A stretch of DNA of 64,000 nt from Butyribacter intestini (lineage in GTDB: Bacteria > Bacillota > Clostridia > Lachnospirales > Lachnospiraceae): contig LLKB01000001.1 of NCBI GenBank assembly GCA_001414325.1, positions 510,437 to 574,436 of the forward strand, given 5' to 3'. Below, in pieces: positions 39,544 to 47,441 of this stretch. Numbering within the stretch: position 1 is the stretch's first letter; each line of letters starts with the position of its first letter. The notes below the pieces were generated by a model. It ran no database searches, had not been told where the DNA came from, and saw nothing but the letters and a program-made list of their open reading frames with translations. The translations under genes were made by a program, and so were the position numbers.

Positions 39544-41127
39544 ATGGAGCTGAAAAGACAAAAAAGATTTTATGGGATTAAATCCATACGTACTAAGCTT
39601 ATATTGATAATGATAGGAATGTTGGGATTTACATTGGCGGCAATATGGTTTATGAACAGGGTTTTTCTGCCCTCTTATTATCAGCACAGCAAAGTATCAA
39701 TGCTTGAAGAATGCTATGAGGAAGCAAATTCAATAGTAAATAAAGATAAGGATTACAGTAGTGGAGAGTCGACAGGATTATCGGACGATTCGACGCTTAA
39801 TCTTGAAATAATGTCTGCGAATAACACATCAAGTGTGTATATATTCAGACTGAACAATTTTTTTGGAAAAGTATATTATCAATATGATTATCCAAGTGAA
39901 AAAGTTATTACTGAATTTCAAAGGCAGAACATTATAGACAAAACTAAAGATTATGTTGTTGGTATTGAGGATTCACAAAGTTATTATGTCAGGGATAAAA
40001 AGCGTAATCTTATTGACATAAAAAATGAGTATTGTGTATATAAGGTACTTGATGAGAGGATAGGTTCATATTATATTGAACTTTTTGGCAAGCTTGATTC
40101 GGGAGCCTTTGTATATGTAAGTACGAACTATCAGAGCATGGCAGAAAATATAGGTATATTTAATTCATTTCTTCTTTATGTCGGTGTTGGTGTTATAATA
40201 TCCGGTGTGATTCTGATGGTATTTATAGGAAATAATTTTACGAAGCCAATCAGAAAACTGACAGAGATAGCACGGAAGATGGCAGATTTTAATTTTGAAG
40301 TAAGATATCCGGTTAAAGAACATGATGAGATAGGTGTACTGGGCAGCAGCATAAATACATTGTCGGAAAATCTAGAAGAAAAGATTTCAGAATTAAAGAC
40401 AGCAAACAATGAATTGCAAAAGGATATTGAAAAGAAGATACAGATAGACGAAATGCGTAAAGAGTTCCTATCAAATGTATCACATGAACTTAAAACACCT
40501 ATTGCACTTATACAGGGATATGCGGAAGGTCTTTATGATAATATAAATGATGACAGTGAGAGCAGGGAATTTTATTGCGAAGTTATAATGGACGAGGCTG
40601 ATAAAATGAATAAGATGGTAAAGAAGCTTCTCACATTAAATCAGATAGAGTTTGGAAATAACCAGGTGAATTTTGAACATTTTGATATTGTTCAGGTTGT
40701 AAGGACGGTAATAAATTCAGCAACTCTTCTTGCAAAACAAAAAGAGGCACAGATAGAGATAGATGATTATCCGCAGATTTATGTTTGGGCTGATGAATAT
40801 ATGATAGAAGAAGTAGTTACGAATTATGTCAGCAATGCGATAAATCATGTTGATGGCGAGAAAAAAATAAAAGTAAGCCTGAAAAAAACGGATAAAGTTG
40901 TTAGAGTCAGCGTCTTTAACACCGGAAAATGTATTCCGGAGGAGGAACTCGACAAAATATGGATAAAGTTTTATAAAGTAGATAAAGCGAGAACAAGAGA
41001 GTACGGTGGAAGCGGCATAGGTTTGTCAATCGTAAAGGCAATAATGGAATCAATGAATCAAAAGTGCGGTGTACTCAATCATGAGGATGGAGTAGAGTTC
41101 TGGTTTGAGCTTGATATAGAAAATTAA
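39544..41127 (+). CDS. Sensor histidine kinase, HAMP-HisKA-HATPase
   Basis: A 527-aa kinase; ATG at 39544 follows GGAGG at 39531-39535. An N-terminal membrane helix (residues ~15-35), an extracytoplasmic sensor of ~150 residues, a second helix near 215-235 (LLYVGVGVIISGVILMVFIG) and a HAMP linker follow. The phospho-accepting His is in SNVSHELKTPIALIQG near 320, N-box VTNYVSNAINH near 425, and G-boxes REYGGSGIGLSIVKA near 490. It phosphorylates the adjacent regulator. The signal is unknown. Confidence 0.9.
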   Translation: MELKRQKRFYGIKSIRTKLILIMIGMLGFTLAAIWFMNRVFLPSYYQHSKVSMLEECYEEANSIVNKDKDYSSGESTGLSDDSTLNLEIMSANNTSSVYIFRLNNFFGKVYYQYDYPSEKVITEFQRQNIIDKTKDYVVGIEDSQSYYVRDKKRNLIDIKNEYCVYKVLDERIGSYYIELFGKLDSGAFVYVSTNYQSMAENIGIFNSFLLYVGVGVIISGVILMVFIGNNFTKPIRKLTEIARKMADFNFEVRYPVKEHDEIGVLGSSINTLSENLEEKISELKTANNELQKDIEKKIQIDEMRKEFLSNVSHELKTPIALIQGYAEGLYDNINDDSESREFYCEVIMDEADKMNKMVKKLLTLNQIEFGNNQVNFEHFDIVQVVRTVINSATLLAKQKEAQIEIDDYPQIYVWADEYMIEEVVTNYVSNAINHVDGEKKIKVSLKKTDKVVRVSVFNTGKCIPEEELDKIWIKFYKVDKARTREYGGSGIGLSIVKAIMESMNQKCGVLNHEDGVEFWFELDIEN

Positions 41128-41289
41128 TAATGGAGCACATATTCGTTGACGATAATGTCACAAATGTGGTATTATATAAAAAGATGAAAAATGGGTGGTA
41201 ATGACGGAAAATCATTACAGTTCACAGCAAAATGTGGACAGTAAGTAAGAATACTCATTTGCAATGTGTATAAAGCACGGAGGGACAAT

Positions 41290-42015
41290 ATGAGAAAAGG
41301 GATGTTCATTGTGGCAGCAGCCACGGCAGTTTGTCTGACAGGATGTGCGAGTGTTCAGACATTGACAGAAGATCAGAATAATGCGATAGCAGAGTATATG
41401 GCAGATAGTCTGTTAAAGAGTGATAAAAATTATACATATAATATGAAGTTAGACAATGATAATTATCAGGAAGAACCGACGGCAACTCCTCAGATACAGC
41501 CGACAGCAGTTCCGAAACCGACAGCTTCGCCGGAGATAGGTAGTACCATGCAGCCGGTCACACCTTTAAATTCAGATAATCCAACGGAGTCATCAGAGCC
41601 GCAGCAAAAGTCGGTATCACTTAGTGATGCCATGAATTTATCCGGATTTAAAGCAAAAGTAACCGGTTATAAGTATGACAGTGCTATCAGCACGGGGGTA
41701 TCAGATATATCAGCACACAAGGGTAAAAAGCTGTTTGTTGTTAATATAAAATTTAAAAATACTTCCGGACAAAACAAAAAGATTGATATGACAAAAAATA
41801 AGAGTTCATATGTTTTGAATGTTGATGGTAAGGATATGGACACTCCGCTTTTAACTATTGCAAACGAGGACATTCATTTTATAAAGAAAACTGTAGCTGG
41901 AGGAAAAAGTGTAAATTCGATACTTGTATTTGAAATTCCTTCGGGTACAAAGTTGAAAAATGTTCTTTTGGAAGTAACCAACAAAGATATGATGGCACAG
42001 GTAAATATTAAATAA
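41290..42015 (+). CDS. Lipoprotein with Pro/Thr-rich linker and beta domain
   Basis: A 241-aa lipoprotein; ATG at 41290 follows CACGGAGGG. The signal peptide MRKGMFIVAAATAVCLTGC has a clear lipobox LTGC with Cys at residue 19. A Pro/Thr/Glu-rich linker (ATPQIQPTAVPKPTASP) is followed by a C-terminal beta-sandwich of about 110 residues (AKVTGYKYDSAISTGVSD and onward), resembling DUF4352-like domains. It is membrane-anchored on the outer face. It follows the two-component genes; functional link is speculative. Confidence 0.75.
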   Translation: MRKGMFIVAAATAVCLTGCASVQTLTEDQNNAIAEYMADSLLKSDKNYTYNMKLDNDNYQEEPTATPQIQPTAVPKPTASPEIGSTMQPVTPLNSDNPTESSEPQQKSVSLSDAMNLSGFKAKVTGYKYDSAISTGVSDISAHKGKKLFVVNIKFKNTSGQNKKIDMTKNKSSYVLNVDGKDMDTPLLTIANEDIHFIKKTVAGGKSVNSILVFEIPSGTKLKNVLLEVTNKDMMAQVNIK

Positions 42016-42054
42016 ATAAACTTACAAATGTGAAAAGATATTGGAGGTAAGGAT

Positions 42055-42960
42055 ATGGAAACAGGAATCTTATTAGAGAGTGGAACAAATGAACTGGAAA
42101 TATTAGAGTTTCGTGTTGCAAACAATTACTATGGAATAAATGTCGCAAAAATAAGGGAGATTATTTCTTTTCAGACACCTACGCCTGTACCGAATGCTGA
42201 TCCACGCATAGAAGGTATATTTATGCCGAGAGATGAGATTATCTCAATTATAGATCTTGCAGAGTGTCTTCATCTGCCAAAGCCTGAAACACCGACAGGA
42301 GATATGTATATAGTTACAAATTTCAATAAATTAAATACGGCATTTCATGTAAATGGTGTTTTGGGAATACACAGAGTGTCATGGTCAGATATAGTTAAGC
42401 CGGATTCAACAGTAAATACAGGTGGAGAGGGCATGGCAACAGGAATTGTCAGAATAGATGGAAAACTTATAATCATTCTTGATTTTGAAAAAATCGTAGC
42501 AGATATAAATCCTGAGACGGGACTTAGAATGTCAGATGTTGAGAGAATGCCACATAGAACAAGGAATGAAACACCTATACTTATAGCAGAGGATTCACAA
42601 TTACTTAGCAAGATGATAGTAAACTGTCTTGAACAGGCAGGATATACAAATCTGACAACAACAGCAAATGGTAAGGAGTGCTGGGATAAACTTCAGGAAT
42701 ATAATGCAAGTGGTGAGCTTGATTCAAAAGTAGCATGTATTATAACAGATATTGAGATGCCTCAGATGGATGGTCATCGTCTTACCAAGCTGGTTAAAGA
42801 AAATGGTGATATGAATCATATACCTGTAGTTATATTCTCATCACTTGTAAATCAGGAAATGAAGATAAAAGGTGAACAGCTCGGTGCGGATGCACAGCTT
42901 TCCAAACCGGAAATCGGCCAGCTTGTTGCTGCTATTGACAAATTGGTTGGAAATGAATAG
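42055..42960 (+). CDS. cheV: CheV chemotaxis coupling protein
   Basis: A 301-aa CheW-receiver fusion. The N-terminal CheW domain (residues 1-150) shows EFRVANNYYGINVAKIREII, PRDEIISIIDLAECL and IIILDFEKIV. The receiver domain (~175-300) has PILIAEDSQLL, phospho-acceptor Asp near residue 232 in IITDIEMPQMDGHR, and VIFSSLV. CheV couples chemoreceptors to CheA and adapts to signals, so the host is motile. ATG behind TTGGAGGTAAGG. No other chemotaxis gene is adjacent. Confidence 0.95.
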   Translation: METGILLESGTNELEILEFRVANNYYGINVAKIREIISFQTPTPVPNADPRIEGIFMPRDEIISIIDLAECLHLPKPETPTGDMYIVTNFNKLNTAFHVNGVLGIHRVSWSDIVKPDSTVNTGGEGMATGIVRIDGKLIIILDFEKIVADINPETGLRMSDVERMPHRTRNETPILIAEDSQLLSKMIVNCLEQAGYTNLTTTANGKECWDKLQEYNASGELDSKVACIITDIEMPQMDGHRLTKLVKENGDMNHIPVVIFSSLVNQEMKIKGEQLGADAQLSKPEIGQLVAAIDKLVGNE

Positions 42961-42995
42961 ACCAAATAGGTAAATCAAGCAAGGAGATAATTGGA

Positions 42996-44855
42996 TTGAG
43001 AGAAGAAGATAATATTGAAAAGGAAGGTTTACAGGAAGATAATCTGGATATTGGCGACAATTCAGGAGATGAAGATTTTGCAGAATATGATGATCTTTCA
43101 GCACTTGAGGGATTACCACAGATAGATGAGTTGGATAATATGGACGATCTGTCAGGAGTTTCGGATGTAGCTTCAACTATTGATTTTGATGAGTCCGGAC
43201 ATCAGGATGAGTCAGAAGACGATATTGATATACCACTTCCTGACATAGATTTTTCAGAAGACGATGGAATAGCATCGGAATTATCTGACGGGTCAGATAT
43301 AAAAACTACATATCCGGAGATAAAAGATGACGATAATAATGCGGCGGATGATAGTACTGTCGAAGAGCCGCAGGTATCAGAAGATATTGCAACAGAAAAA
43401 GATGCTGAGATAGAAACTCAATCAGATGCAGAAGCTGAACAGTCGGGTGCAGATATAATGTCACTCTCAGAGGACGGAGCAGATGAAGAACAGTCAGACG
43501 CAGATATAATGTCGCTCTCAGAAGATGGGGCAGATGAAGAACAGTCAGACGCAGATATAATGTCACTCTCAGAGGACGGAGCAGACGAAGAACAGCCTGA
43601 TAATGATATAATGTCACTTACAGAGGACGGAGCAGACGAGGAACAGTCAGATGCAGATATAATGTCGCTCTCAGAGGACGGAGCAGACGAGGAACAGCCT
43701 GATAATGACATAATGTCACTTACAGAAGATGGAACAGCTGATGACGAATCAGGTTCTATAGATGATATGCTCGGAGGTCTTTTGGACGATTTTGATAAAA
43801 ACGGTTCTATAGGTGATGAGTCGGAAGAACAGTCGAAGGAGAATAGTGGGTCAGATGCAGGTGATGGACAGAAAGCGGATGATCTGTCTGATTTGTTGGG
43901 GATGCTTAGTGATGACTCAACATCTGATGACGTTATAAGCCTTGACAGCGTTTCAAATGAAGAAATTCCTGATATATCAGAGATTCCTGATATACCTATG
44001 CAAGAAGAGGAGGACATATCCAATATACTCCCTCAGAATGAAGAAAAGGAAGATGATGGTGAAAAGCAGAGCATTTTCAAAAAAGTTTTTGGAAATGTAG
44101 TCACGGATGAGATAGCAGAAGCAGAGAAAAAACAGGAAGAAGAAGAGGCTGTAAAAAAAGAAGAAGCCGAAAAAGTAAAAGAAGAAAAGGCTGCTGAGAA
44201 AGCAAAGCAAAAGGAAGAAAAAGAAAAGCTGAAGGCTGAAAAGGCAGAGGCGAAAGCTGCAGCAAAAGCGAAAAAAGCGGAGGAAAAAGCAGCAAAGAAA
44301 GCGGAAAAACAGGCACAGAAAGAAGCCGAAAGAGAAGCTGCTGCAAATGAAGTAGTAGGAAAACTTAACAAGGTTGGAGTTTCAATAGTAGCGGTATTTG
44401 GAGTTATAATACTCGCCGGAATAATTATCGGTACAAACAGTTTTGGAAGCGGTTTGGATAAGAAGAAAGCTACAAATTACTTTGAAATGCACAGATATTC
44501 GCAGGCATATGAATCTGCTGTAGGGACAAACATGAAGGAAAAAAATCCTGAGCAGTATAAAAAGATTGTGACTGTTATGAAAGTTCAACATGCTCTTGAT
44601 TCCTATCAGAACTATGAAAATGTCAAAAAATATCCTGAAGCATTGGACGCTCTTCTTATGGGACTTAAGAAATATGATGCAAATAAAAAGACTGCATATG
44701 ACCTTGAGATAGAAAACGACCTTGCGAGTGTTTATGATAAGATACTTGATATTTTGTCAGATGAATTTGGCCTGTCAAAGTCACAGGCATATGATATTCT
44801 TAGCTTAGGCAGCAGTGAATATACAAGCAAAGTTAATGCTATTGCAGCTAAGTAA
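42996..44855 (+). CDS. Acidic repeat protein with Ala/Lys coiled coil and one membrane helix
   Basis: A 619-aa protein starting at TTG 42996 behind CAAGGAGAT. The first ~370 residues are very acidic and include six near-identical 17-residue repeats (residues 152-253, ADIMSLSEDGADEEQSD). Next is a Lys/Glu/Ala coiled coil (KAEKAEAKAAAKAKKAEEKA) near 390-445, a membrane helix VGVSIVAVFGVIILAGIIIG near 460-480, and a ~130-residue extracytoplasmic TPR-like domain. No family is recognised. Large acidic cytoplasmic tails next to one membrane helix suggest a scaffold or regulator of envelope or chemotaxis components; this is speculative. It follows cheV by 35 bp. Confidence 0.7.
   Translation: MREEDNIEKEGLQEDNLDIGDNSGDEDFAEYDDLSALEGLPQIDELDNMDDLSGVSDVASTIDFDESGHQDESEDDIDIPLPDIDFSEDDGIASELSDGSDIKTTYPEIKDDDNNAADDSTVEEPQVSEDIATEKDAEIETQSDAEAEQSGADIMSLSEDGADEEQSDADIMSLSEDGADEEQSDADIMSLSEDGADEEQPDNDIMSLTEDGADEEQSDADIMSLSEDGADEEQPDNDIMSLTEDGTADDESGSIDDMLGGLLDDFDKNGSIGDESEEQSKENSGSDAGDGQKADDLSDLLGMLSDDSTSDDVISLDSVSNEEIPDISEIPDIPMQEEEDISNILPQNEEKEDDGEKQSIFKKVFGNVVTDEIAEAEKKQEEEEAVKKEEAEKVKEEKAAEKAKQKEEKEKLKAEKAEAKAAAKAKKAEEKAAKKAEKQAQKEAEREAAANEVVGKLNKVGVSIVAVFGVIILAGIIIGTNSFGSGLDKKKATNYFEMHRYSQAYESAVGTNMKEKNPEQYKKIVTVMKVQHALDSYQNYENVKKYPEALDALLMGLKKYDANKKTAYDLEIENDLASVYDKILDILSDEFGLSKSQAYDILSLGSSEYTSKVNAIAAK
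43449..43754 (+). repeat. Six 51-bp tandem repeats inside the acidic protein gene
   Basis: Five good copies and one degenerate copy of a 51-bp unit encode 17-residue repeats. Two alternating variants occur: ADIMSLSEDGADEEQ and NDIMSLTEDGADEEQ, followed by SD or PD. The near-identity of the DNA suggests recent expansion and likely copy-number variation between strains. Confidence 0.85.
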
Positions 44856-44863
44856 ATAAATAA

Positions 44864-44899
44864 AAACTCACCGGTATAAAAAAGTCGGTGAGTTTTTTT
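44864..44899 (+). terminator. Rho-independent terminator after the acidic repeat protein
   Basis: AAACTCACCG/CGGTGAGTTT stem with a 9-base loop, followed by TTTTTT. It separates the cheV region from the histidine genes. Confidence 0.9.
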
Positions 44900-45028
44900 G
44901 TTTGAAAAAGCAGAAAACATAGTCAAAAGTATTTCTTTATCGTACAGAAATTATCATATCGACAACACCACCCGTATGTGGTACACTTTTAACATACAAA
45001 ATAATGACAGCAGAGGTGATATACAGAA

Positions 45029-45634
45029 ATGATAGCAATTATTGATTATGATGCAGGAAATCTTAAGAGTGTTGAGAAAGCTTTGTTATATCTCGGTGAG
45101 GAGTGTGTAGTCACAAGAGACAGAAATGAACTTCTTAAAGCGGATAAAGTTATTTTGCCGGGAGTGGGTGCTTTCGGTGATGCGATGGAGAAACTTAATA
45201 AATTTGGTCTTGTTGAGGTAATACATGAGATAGTTAAAGAAAATAAACCGTTTTTAGGAATATGTCTCGGACTTCAGCTTATGTTTGAGAGCAGTGAGGA
45301 GGGACCGGGCGTAAAAGGTCTTGGACTTCTTCCGGGAAAGATAGTCAAATTTCCAGAAAAAGATGGGTACAAAATTCCTCACATGGGATGGAATTCAATT
45401 AAGATAAAAGATGGGAGCAGACTTTTCAAAGGTGTTTCTGACAATTCATATGTTTACTTTGTTCATTCATATTATCTTCAGGCAGAAAATGAAAACGATG
45501 TAGCAGCAACTACCGATTACATAACACACATTCATGCATCTGTTGAGCATGGCAATATATTTGCCTGCCAGTTTCATCCGGAAAAAAGCGGTGATGTCGG
45601 ATTGCAGATATTAAAGAATTTTTGTGAATTATAA
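45029..45634 (+). CDS. hisH: Imidazole glycerol phosphate synthase subunit HisH (glutaminase)
   Basis: A 201-aa class I glutamine amidotransferase. The nucleophile Cys79 is in LGICLGLQLMF, and the catalytic His/Glu is in FACQFHPEKSG near residue 185. It makes ammonia from glutamine and channels it to HisF, which builds imidazole glycerol phosphate in histidine biosynthesis. hisF follows after 185 bp, so the pair is intact; other his genes are not present. ATG behind AGAGGTGATAT. Confidence 0.95.
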   Translation: MIAIIDYDAGNLKSVEKALLYLGEECVVTRDRNELLKADKVILPGVGAFGDAMEKLNKFGLVEVIHEIVKENKPFLGICLGLQLMFESSEEGPGVKGLGLLPGKIVKFPEKDGYKIPHMGWNSIKIKDGSRLFKGVSDNSYVYFVHSYYLQAENENDVAATTDYITHIHASVEHGNIFACQFHPEKSGDVGLQILKNFCEL

Positions 45635-45819
45635 AATGTGATGCGATAGTTAAAACAGACGGTAATGTAAATGCAAAAATTCAAGGCAGCATTATATACT
45701 TAGTTGTGTAAAAATAGTTGTTTAAAAAATTAAATCGTGCAGAAATTGGAAACAGAAAAGAAAGTGGTCTGTTGCACTACAGGTGTGATTAGGCAGCAAA
45801 GGAAAGGCTTGGTAGATAT

Positions 45820-46581
45820 ATGTTTACAAAGAGAATAATTCCATGTTTGGATGTAAATAACGGCAGAGTTGTTAAAGGTGTAAATTTTGTTGATCTTAAA
45901 GATGCGGGTGACCCGGTTACTGTTGGTGCTGCTTATGGGAAAGCGGGTGCAGACGAACTTGTATTTCTTGATATAACGGCATCTTCTGATGCGAGAGCGA
46001 CTAAGATAGATATGGTAAGGAGAGTAGCGGAAACGGTGTTTATTCCATTTACAGTCGGTGGTGGTATAAGGACAGTTGATGATTTTAAGGCTGTTTTAAG
46101 AGAGGGAGCTGACAAGGTTGCCGTAAATTCTGCTGCAATATTAAATCCTGAACTTATATCTGAAGCGGCTATGAAATTTGGAAGCCAGTGTGTTGTCGTT
46201 GCCATTGATGCGAAAAGGAGAGAGGATGGCAAAGGCTGGAACATCTTTAAGAACGGTGGTCGTGTTGATATGGGGATAGATGCTATTGAGTGGGCGATGA
46301 AAGCGTATGAACTTGGTGCCGGTGAGATATTGCTCACAAGTATGGATTGTGATGGAACAAAAGACGGATATGATATTGAACTTACAAGAACTGTTTCTGA
46401 CAATGTAAATATACCTGTAATCGCATCAGGCGGAGCAGGAAAGCTTGAACATTTTAAAGAAGCGTTTACAGAGGGAAATGCAGATGCAGTGCTTGCAGCA
46501 TCACTTTTCCACTACAAAGAACTTGAGATAAATGAGGTGAAAAAGTATCTTAGAGAAGAGGGTATAAGTGTAAGACTCTAA
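45820..46581 (+). CDS. hisF: Imidazole glycerol phosphate synthase subunit HisF (cyclase)
   Basis: A 253-aa (beta/alpha)8 barrel. [19 protein letters not shown] at the N-terminus has the catalytic Asp11; [10 protein letters not shown] near 80, [14 protein letters not shown] near 170 with the second catalytic Asp, and [12 protein letters not shown] near 205 are the phosphate-binding motifs. It forms the HisFH complex. The 185 bp between hisH and hisF hold no gene; the spacing is large for partners. ATG behind AAAGGCTTGG, a weak site. Confidence 0.95.
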   Translation: MFTKRIIPCLDVNNGRVVKGVNFVDLKDAGDPVTVGAAYGKAGADELVFLDITASSDARATKIDMVRRVAETVFIPFTVGGGIRTVDDFKAVLREGADKVAVNSAAILNPELISEAAMKFGSQCVVVAIDAKRREDGKGWNIFKNGGRVDMGIDAIEWAMKAYELGAGEILLTSMDCDGTKDGYDIELTRTVSDNVNIPVIASGGAGKLEHFKEAFTEGNADAVLAASLFHYKELEINEVKKYLREEGISVRL

Positions 46582-46610
46582 ACATATTTACAGAAAAGAG
46601 GAAGAAAGTT

Positions 46611-47288
46611 ATGGGAATGATTGATAATGACTGGCTTCTGGCTTTAAAGCCGGAGTTTGCGAAAACATATTATAAAGATTTGTTCGAGTTTGTTAAGAAT
46701 GAGTATAGCAGAGTTGTTGTATATCCACCGGCAGATGATATATTCAATGCGTTTCATTTTACCCCATTGTCAAAAGTGAAAGTAGTGATTTTGGGACAGG
46801 ACCCGTATCACAATGTAAATCAGGCACACGGACTTAGCTTTTCAGTGCCGCCGAGTCAGAAGGAGATACCGCCGTCGCTTCAAAATATATACAAGGAATT
46901 GCATGACGATCTCGGCTGTTATATACCAAACAACGGTTACCTCAAAAAATGGGCGGATCAGGGGGTGCTTATGTTAAACACGGTGCTTACGGTAAGGGCT
47001 CACCAGGCAAATTCACACCAGAATAAAGGATGGGAACATTTTACCGATGCTGTCATAAATGCGGTAAATGAGCAGGACAGACCTATAGTATATCTTTTGT
47101 GGGGCAGACCTGCACAGAGTAAGATTCCTATGCTTACAAATCCGAAACATCTAATATTAAAAGCACCGCATCCAAGTCCGCTTTCAGCTTACAGAGGATT
47201 TTACGGATGCAGGCATTTCAGTCAGACAAATGAATTTCTTAAAGAAAACGGAGTAGAGCCAATCGACTGGCAGATAGAAAATATATAA
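46611..47288 (+). CDS. ung: Uracil-DNA glycosylase, family 1
   Basis: A 225-aa DNA repair enzyme that removes uracil from DNA. The catalytic Asp64 is in LGQDPYHNVNQAHGLSF, the uracil-stacking and Asn motif in LMLNTVLTVRAHQANSH near 125-140, and the DNA-intercalating loop HPSPLSAYRG near 190. Length is standard. It follows hisF by 29 bp, perhaps in one transcript. ATG behind AGAGGAAGAAAG. Confidence 0.95.
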   Translation: MGMIDNDWLLALKPEFAKTYYKDLFEFVKNEYSRVVVYPPADDIFNAFHFTPLSKVKVVILGQDPYHNVNQAHGLSFSVPPSQKEIPPSLQNIYKELHDDLGCYIPNNGYLKKWADQGVLMLNTVLTVRAHQANSHQNKGWEHFTDAVINAVNEQDRPIVYLLWGRPAQSKIPMLTNPKHLILKAPHPSPLSAYRGFYGCRHFSQTNEFLKENGVEPIDWQIENI

Positions 47289-47441
47289 CGCTATTATGGA
47301 AGTTAATACTTAAGAATTAATTACATTTCTTTCAGATATATTGTGTCAAAAATGTGTCTATGCTAACATATCCTTAACGAGGGGCTGTTTATGTTTCATA
47401 GCCGCCTAATCAGCATCTGTATCTGAAAGGAGTGTTTTTTT

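Noticed and set aside
43306-44371. Long Ser/Leu-rich minus-strand frames opposite the acidic repeat protein
   Set aside because: They arise from the repeats and the Lys/Glu coiled coil on the plus strand.
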